From Apostichopus japonicus (lineage: Eukaryota > Echinodermata > Holothuroidea > Aspidochirotida > Stichopodidae): a stretch of DNA of 64,000 bases. The notes below the pieces were generated by a model. The model was given only the letters and a program-made list of their open reading frames with translations, searched no databases and was not told the DNA's origin. Location: NCBI RefSeq assembly GCF_037975245.1, contig NC_092572.1, positions 7,331,501-7,395,500 on the forward strand, in the 5' to 3' direction. The translations under genes and the position numbers were made by a program. Of this stretch, positions 22,755-35,078 are shown in pieces; the stretch's first letter is position 1, and each line of letters begins with the position of its first letter.

Positions 22755-25700
22755 CAATTGTTCACCTTAATATAAGAAGCCTTTCTAAGAATTGCCAAAG
22801 TTTTGTTGCTTACCTGGATTCTATTACACGTTAGTTTGATGTAATACTGCTATCTGAATTAGGAAAAAGTGATGTAAGCTATTTCAGTAAGATACTGACA
22901 GGTTATGACCTTGAATTTGAACGATCTTCTTCTTCATTTATAATAATATATGTGATTTCAACTAGCTGGAAAGTGGTAATTTTAATTTTTTTTACCATAA
23001 TAGTCGTAGCCTTAGTAAAAACTTTGAAACCATCGTTGATTATCTCTCTTCGCTCAACCATGGTTTCACTCTTATAGGGTTGACTGAAAATTGGTTCAAA
23101 TACAATATATCTCCCCTCATCAAATTGATGCTAATAATTTAGTCGAGATTCATCGGCCAAGTAAAAAAGGAGGTGGAGGAGTTTATTTATTTATTAGTGA
23201 TCATTTCATGTTTGATCGTTGAGAGGATATTTCTGTATATAAAGACGATATACGGTTGTGTACCGCCCTTCCAATGGCATCTCGTTGCTACTTAATAATT
23301 ACCTTTATAATGCTCTAAGTAAGGTTTCGTCGGAAGTGAAGTATTGTTTCATAATGGGTGACTTTAATATTGATCTCTGTAAACCAAAATCTGTATATTT
23401 TCTTAATAGAGTATCTTCATGTGGTTTTGATCCAACCATAAATATGCCAACCAGAATTACAAACACTAGCATGTATTTAATTGAGAATATTTTTACTTAT
23501 GTAGACAGTATTGATAGGAATGTTATGGTTGAATCTGCTGGTATACAGATCATCTACCAATATATGCATTTCATTAACTGTACTTTCTATACTATATATT
23601 GTCACTTTATTACAACGTAATTTCCATTTTGCGTTCATAGCGCTTTTAAAATTTAAAATTTTTCACATTTTATATATATATTTTAAATTTTTAGAATTTG
23701 TTTCTTTCATTTTCGTTTTTCCATTTGCAGTTTTTACACAATTTATTGTCAGATTTTATATAACAAATTTCTACCCTTTTTATACCTTACATTATCCATA
23801 TATATATATTTGTATATCATGTTTGTATGTATTTTACAGAGAGGTTATCGCCCCCTCACAGGACGTGGTAATGACGTAAATACTGTAGTATTTTAATATG
23901 TAAAAAGACTAAGATTCCAGACTTCAGAGAGTGTAGTTCAGCCTGATACACGCCAGCAATACACTCCAAAGCTTATATTCTACAATCATATCTATGTCTG
24001 GAGATTCTCTTTATCTGTTGTTCATTGTACCTATTTAATAACGGAGCCCAAACCAGTTGAGCCGGAGCACCCCACGTAACACTAACTATCTTGGTGCTTA
24101 CATCAAGGAGGACACAGTTATAAGCGATCCAAAAAAAATTGTCCAAGGACGGCGGAACCGGGGGGCACAGGGGGCACGTGCCCCCACTTTTCCTCAGGTT
24201 AAAAATGAGCCCTTTTTTTACATAAAAATTGAGGTGTCCAAAGTTAGCAAGAGGCCAGGGAACCAGAAAGAACACTCGGGAAGGGCCGTTTTCGGCCATC
24301 TGAGGGGTTTGTAAAACCAAAAATGTTCTTGTACGCTCCGCGCCAACCGATGGTGGCGCTCCGCTGACATAGTCGTGCATACAACTTTGCAAATCCTGGC
24401 TACGCCCCTGACTTTTAGTGAATTTCGGTGGGTCAAACTCAAAGCTATTTCGAATGGAAAAAAATGTTAAGGTATTAACAAGAAAACTCTAATTCGGAAG
24501 ATTCCTACATTAGCAACTAGCATGATTTCACCTCATTTTGTCTCAAAAGAAAACTTGTTTTTTGTTTCCCAATTTGCACTTTGCACATTGGATATTGCAG
24601 TGCTAGTATGCATATTTTCCTTGAAGGTGGGGGCGTTGTGGAGTGATGTGTATACGCAAATAAGATAATACAATAAGAGTTATAAAGGGTACTAAATATA
24701 AGACTGCATCAGACCAATCGAATTTCTGCAAAGTGCCCTTGGCTGTCGGTGCCCCCCCCCCCCGATTAAAAGTGCTTCCGCCGCCCTTGATCTTGTACCT
24801 TCACTTGCGGACAAAATACCAAATTCTAATACTACTAGCAAAAAGTTTATTTAAATCAGCAAATGTAGATTCCGCATATACTTTCTCCAGTCAGCGTAAA
24901 TGAGCTTATAAAAGTGGTAAGTGAGCGTCTAAATCCTAAAAAAAAGTGCTGGTTATGATGGTTTTAGAGCAGCCATTGTTCGTTGTGTACTTCTTTTCAT
25001 CGCCGAGCCACTTACATTTACATTAATACTTCGTTTTTAGGGAAGTTTTGACTGATAAATTGAAAGTAGCTATGGTAATTCCTCTCTACAAACAAGGTTT
25101 AAGAATAAGTTAATTAAACATTGTCCCATATCTGTCCTACCCTGGCTGTTAAATATCTTAGAAAAACATATGTAAAAAAGTGTTTACTCGTTCATTCACA
25201 AACATAATAATGCTGTCAAGTTGTCAGTATAGCTTCCGTCCCGGCCGCTCTACAGAACTTGCTCCTTTATAGACACCATGGACAAACTCAACAAAGTTTC
25301 ATTTCAAAATAACTCCCATTGGGAATTTTCTCGACTTGTCAAAGCTTTTGACACCATTGATCATGAAATTCTCCTTATTAAGCTATCAAATTATGGCTTC
25401 AGAGGGGTCTCACATAGCTGGACTAGAAGCTATTTATCTAACAGAGAGCAATTCACCTTTTTTCAGGGCGTTTACTCTGAACTAAGTTAGGTAACATGTG
25501 GTGTTTCTAAAGGTTCCATTCTTGAACCCCTTATCTTCATCATGTATATAAATGACTTAAAGAATGTTTCACTGGTTTTGTTTGCTGACGACACAAATAT
25601 CTTCTTCAGTGAATCTAACTCACATCGCCTGGAGGTGCTGGTGTGTCGTGAAATTAAGCTATATTTTGATTGGTTTGCTGTTAATAAACTCTCACAATAA

Positions 25701-25990
25701 CTCTCAATTAAAGCAAGTTATATGGTCTTCAATGACCTAACCAACCTGGGTAGTTTTCAGATTAACATTTCCATTGATGGTAAATCTTTGCATTATACTG
25801 ATAATGTAAAATTCCTCGGTGTCTATATTGATTATATTCTATGGTGGAGTGATTATATATGTAATGTTGCATCTCAGATTGCTAAAGTCGTTGGTATACT
25901 AGGAAGGCTGAAGAACGTGCTCCCTAGAAATGATCTTCGTAATCTTACTTTAATCTACCCTCTCCTTAGCTACCGTACGGTTATTTGATC
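22755..25990 (+). mobile_element. Decayed CR1/jockey-like LINE, interrupted
   Basis: Endonuclease fragments are LNIRSLSKN, GLTENWF, RPSKKGGGGVYLFIS and MGDFNIDLC (22755-23590). RT fragments resume after an interruption: KSAGYDGF (about 24945), RPGRSTELA, LVKAFDTIDHEIL, KGSILEPL, FADDTN and VKFLGVYID (25230-25990). Several stops and frameshifts are present, so it is dead. It is related to, but more decayed than, the LINE at 12.2 kb. The interruption at 23.6-24.8 kb includes a MITE. Confidence 0.85.
24144..24789 (-). mobile_element. hAT-like MITE, inverted copy of the 44.4-kb element
   Basis: The ends are CAAGGACGGCGGAA and the complement of CAAGGGCGGCGGAA. The interior matches 44433-45086 in reverse, including CACGTGCCCCC, the GCGCCA core near 24340 and GGCTACGCCCCTG near 24401. 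The flanking 8 bp do not match each other, so the target duplication has been lost or the ends were rearranged. Confidence 0.8.
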
Positions 25991-26029
25991 TAGTGCTAGT
26001 CGTTCTCAACTGAACAGGCTAAATGTTGA

Positions 26030-26545
26030 TTGATCGAAACTGGTTACCAGTCTGCAAAGGACTGAATTCAAGTCACTAGTCATCACATACAATATTATAA
26101 ATGGCACCACTTCTCACTATCTCAGCACTCTGGTCAGTCGTACGTCTCTTCCCGGCCTTTGTAGATTGCCAATCGTACCCTACAGAGGAACAGGCAGTTT
26201 GTGGAAATCCAGCTGGGGCTTGGCAGCTTCTTTTGCTTACTTTGCACCTGATCTCTGGAAAGCACTCCCAAATGACATTAGGACATCATTATCATTAATT
26301 GTTTTTAAATCATTTCTGAAGATGAAACTTTTACAGAAACGTTTAGAAATTAAAACTTCGTGCATTATAACACTCTTGTCATGTTGTTTTGATAATTTTT
26401 TAGTCATTTGTATACTTTTAAGCGAAGGTTCTCTCGCTTTCTGCTTCATTTGTTCGCTGTATCAATTGTGTGGTTTGTTGTGAAGTGATTTGAGACCATA
26501 GTTTGATGTAAGACGAGAATAAAATTATTATTATGAAATGAAAAT
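26030..26545 (+). mobile_element. LINE 3' end shared with 52.2 kb
   Basis: The sequence from about TTCAAGTC to a TTATTATTATG tail encodes an RT C-terminal stretch (FAPDLWKALPNDIR, then a serine/leucine-rich helix). It matches 52195-52740, not the LINE just upstream, so a different family is joined here. Because both duplicated segments carry it, it predates the duplication of genes B1 and B2. Confidence 0.75.
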
Positions 26546-28283
26546 AGTTAAAATAAATTGGTTGATTTGTATATAAAATGATAGACATGTTTGTTATATA
26601 AAAACACTGGCAATTGACCTCACCAAAAACAAACATGTCAGATTTGGAGTTAATCGGACAAAGCGACAAACGTGCATTTTTAGTAAGTTGCTGCACGTTG
26701 TTACTTGTACGGAAGATGACGTGGGTATGATTATTTCACATGCAAAGTGTATGGATTCGCGCAACGTGCCCCGTATCAGCTGGTAAACAATGAAGCCAGA
26801 AAACAACATACTACATTATATTTATAATATGGACGCTTTCTTTCCACGTTCTATAATTTCATTTTTCGAAAAAAAAGCTCATAAATATATGCAAATTCTT
26901 TAAATAATTTACTTTTTCTCTAAAGTTTAAACAGAAACTTAAAAATATACGTTGCAGAAAATACAAGTACCTAGTGCATGCACAATTAAAATTTGAAGAT
27001 GCCGCTTGTATGTAAATTAGGCACATGGCTCATCCTACCATGCAAACAAACAACTAAAATCATGCCCGTCGAGCCACGCCAGATAACATATCGTAAATCA
27101 AATTTAAGAAATTAAAATGTAGATCTGCTGTATTAACGACTTCAAAGTAATAGATTTAACTTTGCAAAATAATTGCATAATTCATTTCTGTGTTCTTCAA
27201 ATAGCGAACATACACTCTTTTACTAATGAAGCTATCCATGTATTTCTGTTGAACATTGAATACTTCTTTACTTTATCGTACTTTTTGTTTATACACTTTC
27301 TTATTTATATGGAATTCTTTCTTTTTGATGAAATGAAAGCAATGATTTGTTTATGAAGTCAAGGCTCTTGGTGCCTCATCATAAGTCATTATTGATGTAC
27401 GTGAACGAAATATGTGTTTTGAAAGAGATCCATTATTATTTTAGCTGGCTACACCGTGGACTTACGTGTTGGCGGGGTAGTTGAACTGATTGAAACTTTA
27501 TGCAAACAAAAATATATACAATACTGACAGCGAATTTTACAACAAAATTCCAGCCAAAAGTGACGACCTAGTCCTTTCGGGTGCCCATGATTACCTTACG
27601 TAGTGGGCTCAACTGCTGTCTATGCAATGTAAGTACATATTACATACAATCAGCTAAACACAAATGTGACGAAGTACAATCAAGAAAAATAAGAAGGAAG
27701 AAAACTAAAGCAAGCAAAAATAAGAAGCTTTTGCCCAGTCTCCCAAAAAGGGTCTTTTATGTCTGGATCAGATAACATTGAAATTGTTAAGCATTTTATA
27801 TGTTTTTTTTCTTGTATAATGCATACGTTTTATTTTCTGAAATCGTTGTTAAATAGTTAATTGAACACATTTTTACATAATTTGCTTCTACATAGAGTGA
27901 AAATTAAACTTTATTTATGCAATTATCGTCCTAATTTGACATGTGTGCTAAGAAGGTCATAGGACAAGACGGGTTATTAATTATTGAGAACGTCTCTTTG
28001 TTTTATATTTCTATAGGTTACAGGTTCCACTTTCACTTATTTGTTGAATGTATTTCCAGTTACGCACCATCTTTAAGCTAATCCATGCTTTCTATAACCT
28101 ATAACACTGTTAGAAAAAAAACTTTTACGTTGCCGTTAGTTGTTCAGAATTTTGATGTTACAACTTTCACATTTATTGTGGCTATTCAAAGTAGGCATGC
28201 AAACAGAAACAAAACGTTATGAATACCATTATTTAAGATTTAAATAACTATTGGTTTATATCTTGTTTAATGCTTTCATACAG
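26546..28283. other. Duplicated 5' flank of gene B1
   Basis: Non-coding, but clearly similar to 52760-54088, for example ACGGAAGATG(A/G)CG(T/G)GGTATGA. No exon was recognised. Confidence 0.6.
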
Positions 28284-28403
28284 GAAGAACGGACTATGTT
28301 ATAAGGGAGACGACTCAATCATTTAAACTGACGACCTGAAGACAGACGTGTTGAGCTGCGCTAAGTCGCTACCTATTAAATCAAGCAGTCACCTTTCGAA
28401 ATA
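28284..28403 (+). other. Probable 5' UTR exon part of B1
   Basis: TGCTTTCATACAG at 28271-28283 looks like a splice acceptor, and the following 120 bp to the ATG are well conserved with B2 (54089-54207). A GTTATAA word at 28298 is an alternative core-promoter reading. Confidence 0.4.
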
Positions 28404-28458
28404 ATGGAACAGCAATATGTAACAACTCTTCAGCTTTTGTTACTATTTGTAATAACCG
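28404..28458 (+). CDS. B1 exon 1: signal peptide
   Basis: The ATG at 28404 is followed by [18 protein letters not shown], a short hydrophobic leader. The donor is ACCG/GTATGT, phase 1. The same start and length occur in B2 (54208), which supports this start. Confidence 0.85.
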
Positions 28459-31400
28459 GTATGTACTAACTTCTGGATACTATGTTGATAATCTCTTCTA
28501 CTATTTTCTATTTGCATGTATTCAAGACAAAAGAGTTAATTGTATTTCTTTTACATTATTTATTGAAGGATATCTGTCTTTGTGCGATGCGAGTTGTGAA
28601 AACTACAACCAAATGGAAGGTGAAGACATCTACCTGGAATGTGAAGTTAGCAGAATAAACGTTAGCATTTGGAAAAAAGACAACAAAACCTTACTTGTTG
28701 GCGAAAAAATCTACCGAAACATCCCAGGGTTAGAAGTATGGAAAAATTATACTCTACAACTGACGGGGGTAACTTTTACAAATGAAGGATATTATGAATG
28801 TATGGAGGATCGCAACGTGATAAAGTCGTACTGCGTTTCCATATACAGTAAGCAAATTTACATAAATCAGTAATGCTTTAGATAGAACGTAACAACTGTG
28901 TTAGTTAGATACGTTGGTTGTAAATAAAGTTTAACTTAACGTAACGAAGAGCAACAACATATTGACTTACGAAAGCAATGTAATTTTTCAAACGAACTCA
29001 AATGAAATATTTCCATCGAGAGAATGAAGTTATTAGTTCAGGTGACTCAATATTGATTTGAAACAACTTATTGGGATGGTACTTTGATGTTACTGTGCGC
29101 AGTTAAATGTTTTCGCCCTCTTAGAAAGTACTTTTGTTCGATTTCAAGTGTAAGAGTAGGTGTACTTATAGTGGGGTGATGTGCATTGCATCTTAGTACC
29201 AAAACCGATAACGTAATATGCAATAAAGGATAGCTAATTCATTAATATTATTTACACACACACCCACACACACATAAATATAACCCTTCGAACAGAGGTC
29301 AGGTGCACGATAACCTACGTTATACTAAACAACTTAGGAAGATAACTGGGACTTCCAGGAAAAGAATTGCAACATTACTTCGAGTTTAAATAATTAATAC
29401 AGCGTAACGAATGCATTTCCAAAGTGAATTACTATGCAAGTTAGATTACAATATCATATCAAATATTATCACACACCACTGCAGTTGGATAATCTACAGA
29501 TATTCCGACCAGTTAGCGCAATATTTGCATTATAACGTTCATCAGTTTGTCAGTGTAGAACAACTTGTGTACTGAAGTCTTTGTTTTACCCCCAGAGATG
29601 CAAACGGTTGTCATTTTGATGAATGGTAAAATTGTGGAGACACCAATTTATGCGAGTTCGAAACAAACTATCACCTTACAGTGCGTAGCCTACGGATGTC
29701 GACCAAGGGTAAACCTTGTATGGAAATTGAACTTGGTAGAAATCAACGAAGAAAGTGCTAACGTAGTAGTTTCTCATAATGCAAGTGAGCGAGGGAATGA
29801 CACATATGACATTTTCAGTACTTTTAGATTTTTGGTAGAAGACGATGTTTCAAACATAACTTGCTTCATAAGTGAGGAGATCTTCAACAAGAGAGGATAC
29901 TCTTTGTCGGTAATTGAAGTACGTAAGTATCGGTTTCCACCATTTATTGGTAACTCAAGAGGCTTACAACTGTTCAATATTACTTACATTTTTTAATGCT
30001 ATTACTGGATGTATTTTAACTACGAGAAACATCGTTGCATTTTTTGACAAGTATTTTTTCTTTATACTAATCTTTATTATTGAGAAGCAGTGTGTTTTTT
30101 TGCTGACACATGCATTCATGTTTACGGTATTAATGTATTCGTTGCCACTTATATATAATACAAAATACATTAAGGCAACTTTTAGCTATTCACAAAAATG
30201 TTCCTTAATTGATTTTATTTGGGACTAGTTAAGCATTTTTCATTTTACGTCATCAATTGTTTTTGTCTTCAATAGATGGTCGACATCATCGCATTCTTGT
30301 CGGTGGACTCATAGTCACACTTTTTATCTGCGGAATGATCATGTTTGTTCTGCGCCAATTATGTAAAGGTGAGATTGTTATATTATCTGTATATGCTGAC
30401 AGAGTGCCGTTCCAATTGACTTTCAATAAAACGAAGCCTGCCACTGAAATGATACACTACATATTAAGTGTTGAAGTAGAATTCTTCTTCTTCTTCTTCT
30501 CACGATCGATTATTGTACCCAACAGACGAATAATAATATTATAAAAACTTTTTATTATACAAAGTATCACATCAAGATATCTCATTCATTATAATGCAAC
30601 TAGAATATTAACCCCCCCCCCCCCCAGCTTATAACAACTTAACGCGAGTTCATGTACTCATTGAATGCAGATATTGAAAACAAGCTAAATTATGGCAGTT
30701 CCAATCTGTATGCAAATATGAACATGTATATCGCTCTTATTGATAGATTGGCCATACATTACATTAGTAGTTATATTGAGGTCATCTATACAATAGGCAG
30801 TGACAGTTATTTTACTTGTTTCGACTACTTCAGGAACGCAAAGAGAACTGCTGGTAAACATGAGGTACGTTGATTATTCAATTCATGCTGAGTCTAGACT
30901 ACTATAGTAAACCAAAGCAGAAATATTTTCATTATCGAATTAGACAAGGATTTGACAAATTAAGACGGAATATTTTACAGCAAAACAAACAAGAAAAACC
31001 AAAACCAAAATCAGAAAACAAAATATAAAAAACAGCAATACATTAAAATGTCGTCCTATTACAAATATCCTATTTTTGGTTAATTAATATGATTGAATCA
31101 AGTAAAATGAAAATAGCAACTGATATTGAGATGTTCTCTCTTTGTTTTATTCACTGTTCTAAGAGGAAAACGAGGTGCAAACTTTGAGCCAACTATTATC
31201 TTACGTATCATTACAAAATATGGTAGCATACAGACACATGGTCGAATAAGTTTTATTTGTCTCATTTATCTGAAGTGAAATAGTGAGAATCCGATCCACG
31301 GAAGCTAGTTTAGAAATGAGGGAACCACAGCACGAAGACTTTGAAAACCACAGCAATCACGGTAAATGTATTTCTTTTCATCACTGTTCCCATGTGAAAA

Positions 31401-34400
31401 CACGCTTAAAATCATCCTTTTTGTCATCTGCATACATTTATCATCCTAGTTTCTATAAAACAATGATTTTTTTGTACATTCTGTATTATCTCGTATTTCA
31501 GAGGAGAATTTACTTGTCCAAAGGAGAAACCAGTTATTTGAATGGAACAAAGCTAAAACAATGGTATTACTGCCGTCAAAAGGAAACTTGATGCAGTATT
31601 GGTTAGCCGAGTACGAATTCCCGGAACATCGTAAAGTTATCGCCAGATGTGTCTCTGGTAGCTTCCAATACTTTTAGATATTTCAACAGCTTATTAAAGA
31701 GAGTTGCTTTGTAATTCTATCTTCTACATCTTTGACTGCTACATTTCCAGACTATGGTTAAGCGCCTTTCTAACGTAAAGTAATTCTCAAAAATAACGTT
31801 TATCGCCCATTATGAGCTGTGGCTACTATAAAAAGGATTAACAAGATTATTAATGTTATACTGTTGAAATGTTATTCTCGAAGAAGAAGCAATTATTGAA
31901 GCTATCTTGAGCTTTGCATTCGATGATTTTAAATATGCAATAATATTGTAAAAAATTAGAGAACTCAAGGTTACATCAGTTTTGTAGTAACTCCGCTCAA
32001 AGCAGCTTCAAGTACTGACGCATCGTATCAATCGTTGTTTTTCAGACAAAGCCTTACTGGAAGATGCCTATCACTTTATGGATTTAGCAAGTCAACTTGA
32101 CACGTCTATTACCCATGAACACCTGGTGAAACTCCTTGGCGTATCTATTAATGAAAGTAAGTTAATATTTGCTTAGTATCATTTATTTTAACAGTTTTAC
32201 GAGTAGGAATATTGCTTTACATTAATAATCCACTTCGGCGACAATGCTACTTGACAATAGGTATAATTTAATTCCAAATTAAAACCACCAAGATGAATGC
32301 GTACATTTGATAAAGTTAGCCTTTAATACAGTATTGCTTTCAATTTTGTATCTTTACACAATTTGCATCTTCATCATTTCAATAATTACTTTCCAATAAC
32401 ACCTTTCAACATTTTTCATTCTTCCTTTTACGCAGTACGATCTTACACTTACCATGAATATGTTACAGGTGGTACACTGCGAAATTACCTTCTTAGTATG
32501 TTTGCAAGTGACGAATTGGCAAGCGGTCCACATGGATTCCAAACTAGCAATGCTATAACGCTCTGTATGATATCTAGAGACCTGTCAAGTGCTCTCATCT
32601 ACCTTCACAAAAGAGGGGTAAGAAAATTGTGATAATTGTGATAAAGGCCAATATGAAACAATGTGAAGTTCACGTGACATTGTCTATCTGCAATGTATCA
32701 ATTTCATTTAGAAACCATGCGGTTTCTTAATATGTCGTTGCAAGTTATATGTCATCAAAATCAAACGAATAAAAGGAGAAGAACTTGTTACAATGGACTA
32801 TTCTCAGTAAATAAAGATGAATTATACATCGGCATGTCAGTCTCTTTAATACATGGACAATCCCTGGACGATGACGCTTCCCCTTTTGAATTACTGTAAG
32901 GAGGGATTCTTAACTCACGTTGCGAAGAATCTAAAATCTTGCAAAATATTTCCTTTTTTAAAAGAAAGGTGACGCTTTCTGTGTTCGTAAGTTTTATTTT
33001 CACGGCCCTCTTCCAATGGTTATTTGGTTTTAAATTAATGAAAAGATAAGTTCATGGATAAAGCAGAGTTTAATATCAAGTACCACATAATTATTGGGGT
33101 GACATATATCACAGCAGCATATTTCATAAACATCATATTAAATTGATTAGTAATTTAAACCTTCTTTGTCTGTGAGAATATATTTCTTCACTCATTTGTT
33201 CTACTCTAAAGAAAGCATCGTCCATATAATGTTGGGTAGCTTTTTTTTTTAAATTTACACCTTGAATTCAATTCTCGTGTTATATTTGACAGTACGTTCA
33301 TCCAGGAATATCTGCAAGGAAAGTGTTATTAACCGATCAAGGAGTCAGCAAACTGTATGATTTTTTACCTGTACAATTAGCAAAAGTGAGAGTCGAGTCA
33401 TTGTTGAAAAAGGTAAGTATACTTTCACTGACATTGCATGTTCGCACGACCCTATATCAAATCAATGCCACATATAGCCTTTCTGGAAAAACAGATGTGT
33501 TATTTAAACAACGTTATCAATTCATAGCATACAAGTTAAATAGGTCATTTCCCTGTTTTAAAGTCAAGTTTTATATTGAATAAATAACAGAATAGGGACA
33601 ACTGGATTTCTGTATTCTTCACAATATTATGAAACAATTTATCACAACATACCCAAGCAAACAAAAACACAAAATGATAAATAGTTGTTTATCATTAACA
33701 AATTAGTTGATATTGCTACCGTTGAATTTTACACAAAGGATGACCCTCCCTTGCCGTGGATGGCCCCCGAAGTTTTGTTTTTAGACCAGTACTGCATGTC
33801 GTCGGATGTTTGGTCATTTGCGGTGCTGCTTTGGGAACTTTACAGTTTTGGTAAGTAATTAATTTATTTTGAGCTTTAAGAGAGTAGGGTAGTATATGTC
33901 ATAAGTACAAACGTACATGTTTGTCAATAAATCATACCCACCTTGTCATTATCTGATATAAGATGATTTAAAGTAAAGCGTGCAACTCAACTAGTAACAT
34001 GCAATTATCAACAGCATGTGGGACAGTTTGTTCTAAATTTATAAAGAGACACGTCTTTTGAAAACTATTTATCATCTATTGGCTTACAGAATATTACGAT
34101 ATAATTACCCCCAAAAAATGACCAAATGTGTGGTATATAGACCAAATCTAAATACTCGTTATTATTATAAGACAGAATTTTATCAGACTAAACTATGCAT
34201 CTTGTGTGTTGAAAACAAAATGCAAGACTGTAAATTGATCGGTAAAAGTAACGTTAGTAATGATTGGATATTGTTTCCCTCTAGGTGCAACTCCGTACAA
34301 AGAAATGACATCAGACGAAGTAGAACGATGTATCAGGCAATGTAAATACCTTGATTGTCCCATCTCATGTCCTGGTTCCGTGTAAGTGAAACAATAAACT

Positions 34401-35078
34401 CTTCTTAAAGTATCTAGTACTTGTCTTATTGTGAACAAAGCCTATATGGTAAAGGTGGTAACCCTGACCAACAATGTATGACACTGTACCAATTTGGTAA
34501 CAAAAACGGTAAAATGTATTAGGAACCTTTGATTGGAAATTTGAGTACAAACTGTTTAGTTTGAGGATTAATTGTAAATATGTCAACTTGTTAACTTTTG
34601 AAAGTCATCGGCGAGATACCTCATAAGGTAAGCTTACTTCTGGAATTCGCTCTTTATAATTATTTTTTTAATATGTTGTTCATTTAGCTGAGACCTAGCA
34701 ACGCAACAAATAGCCTACCCTAAGGTAGAAGTATGTAATATATTTCACGTCGGGCTCAACATCTCGCATTCACGAGAATTGACGCCAAAACTATGTTCAA
34801 TCTCTTCTGAAAAATTTCCGGATTTTATCAGTGATCCTTTTTTACAACGTCACAATCTGTTCTGAATGTTGTTATGACTGTTGCGATATTCTGCTTAAGT
34901 TTGTGTTGTTTAAATATCATTGTAAGTAAAAAACACCTCAAATGCCGTTCATGTTTATCATACATTAATTTAAAGATACGGTATAATGATCTCTTCTTGG
35001 GAAAAGGACTCGTCGAAAAGGCCATCTTTCGATAAAATTTTCTCGATGCTAGATGAAAATGCACTTTTTTATGAAGAT
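28404..35078 (+). CDS. Gene B1: Ig-domain receptor with tyrosine-kinase-like pseudokinase domain
   Basis: Thirteen exons join without a stop to about 580 residues: 28404-28458, 28569-28847, 29596-29922, 30276-30368, 30834-30864, 31288-31361, 31502-31657, 32046-32156, 32436-32617, 33293-33412, 33739-33850, 34285-34381 and 34976-35078. Order: signal peptide (1-18), Ig (about 19-111), Ig (112-220), membrane helix (about 227-246), juxtamembrane, kinase-like domain (about 300-575). The C-lobe has clear tyrosine-kinase features ([28 protein letters not shown]). Catalytic sites are altered: the beta-3 lysine site reads VIAR, HRD reads HPG, the loop asparagine is lysine, and DFG reads DFL. It should therefore not transfer phosphate, and may signal as a scaffold or act as a decoy (inference). 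The final exon after 35078 is unknown; reading on would end at 35114. Confidence 0.85.
28569..28847 (+). CDS. B1 exon 2: Ig domain 1
   Basis: Acceptor TTTATTGAAG, donor ATACA/GTAAGC, 279 bp, phase 1-1. The sites YLECEV, VSIWKKD and NEGYYECME give the canonical two cysteines and tryptophan. Several further cysteines occur at both ends (LCDASCE, SYCVS). Confidence 0.9.
29596..29922 (+). CDS. B1 exon 3: Ig domain 2
   Basis: Acceptor TTTACCCCCAG, donor GTAC/GTAAGT, 327 bp, phase 1-1. Landmarks are [17 protein letters not shown] and [10 protein letters not shown]-glycosylation-type sites occur (NAS, NDT, NIT). Confidence 0.9.
30276..30368 (+). CDS. B1 exon 4: transmembrane segment
   Basis: Acceptor GTCTTCAATAG, donor GTAAAG/GTGAGA, 93 bp, phase 1-1. 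It encodes [20 protein letters not shown] flanked by RHHR outside and RQLCK inside, a single-pass type I arrangement. Confidence 0.85.
30834..31657 (+). CDS. B1 exons 5-7: juxtamembrane and start of kinase N-lobe
   Basis: Exon 5 is 30834-30864 ([10 protein letters not shown], phase 1 to 2). Exon 6 is 31288-31361 (phase 2 to 1, using the acceptor AATAGTGAG). Exon 7 is 31502-31657 and ends at the less usual donor CTCTG/GTAGCT. The glycine loop expected in kinases is weak (SKGNLMQYW), and the lysine site reads RKVIARCVS, arginine replacing the ATP-binding lysine. Exon 6's acceptor is chosen because the neighbouring one gives a stop. Confidence 0.75.
32046..32156 (+). CDS. B1 exon 8: kinase helix C and beta-4
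   Basis: Acceptor GTTTTTCAG, donor GAAA/GTAAGT, 111 bp, phase 1-1. It encodes a helix-C-like stretch followed by [10 protein letters not shown], matching the kinase motif H-x-N-I-V-x-L-L-G. Confidence 0.85.
32436..32617 (+). CDS. B1 exon 9: kinase hinge to helix E
   Basis: Acceptor TTTTACGCAG, donor AGGG/GTAAGA, 182 bp, phase 1 to 0. It encodes the hinge [13 protein letters not shown], typical of receptor tyrosine kinases, then a short insert and [11 protein letters not shown] leading to the catalytic loop. Confidence 0.85.
33293..33412 (+). CDS. B1 exon 10: degenerate catalytic loop and DFG region
   Basis: Acceptor TATTTGACAG, donor AAAAAG/GTAAGT, 120 bp, phase 0-0. [12 protein letters not shown] aligns with the kinase loop VHRDLAARNVLL, so the catalytic aspartate is glycine and the metal-binding asparagine is lysine. 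KLYDFL replaces K(I/L)xDFG. The B2 copy has the same replacements. Confidence 0.9.
33739..35078 (+). CDS. B1 exons 11-13: kinase C-lobe
   Basis: Exon 11 is 33739-33850 ([29 protein letters not shown]), exon 12 is 34285-34381 (GATPYKEM, then CPISCPGS) and exon 13 is 34976-35078 ([20 protein letters not shown]). These match the tyrosine-kinase APE, DxWS(F)G and helix I elements; the usual glycine after WSF is alanine. Exon 11's acceptor (TTACACAAAG) is chosen to keep phase 0 with exon 10. Confidence 0.85.
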
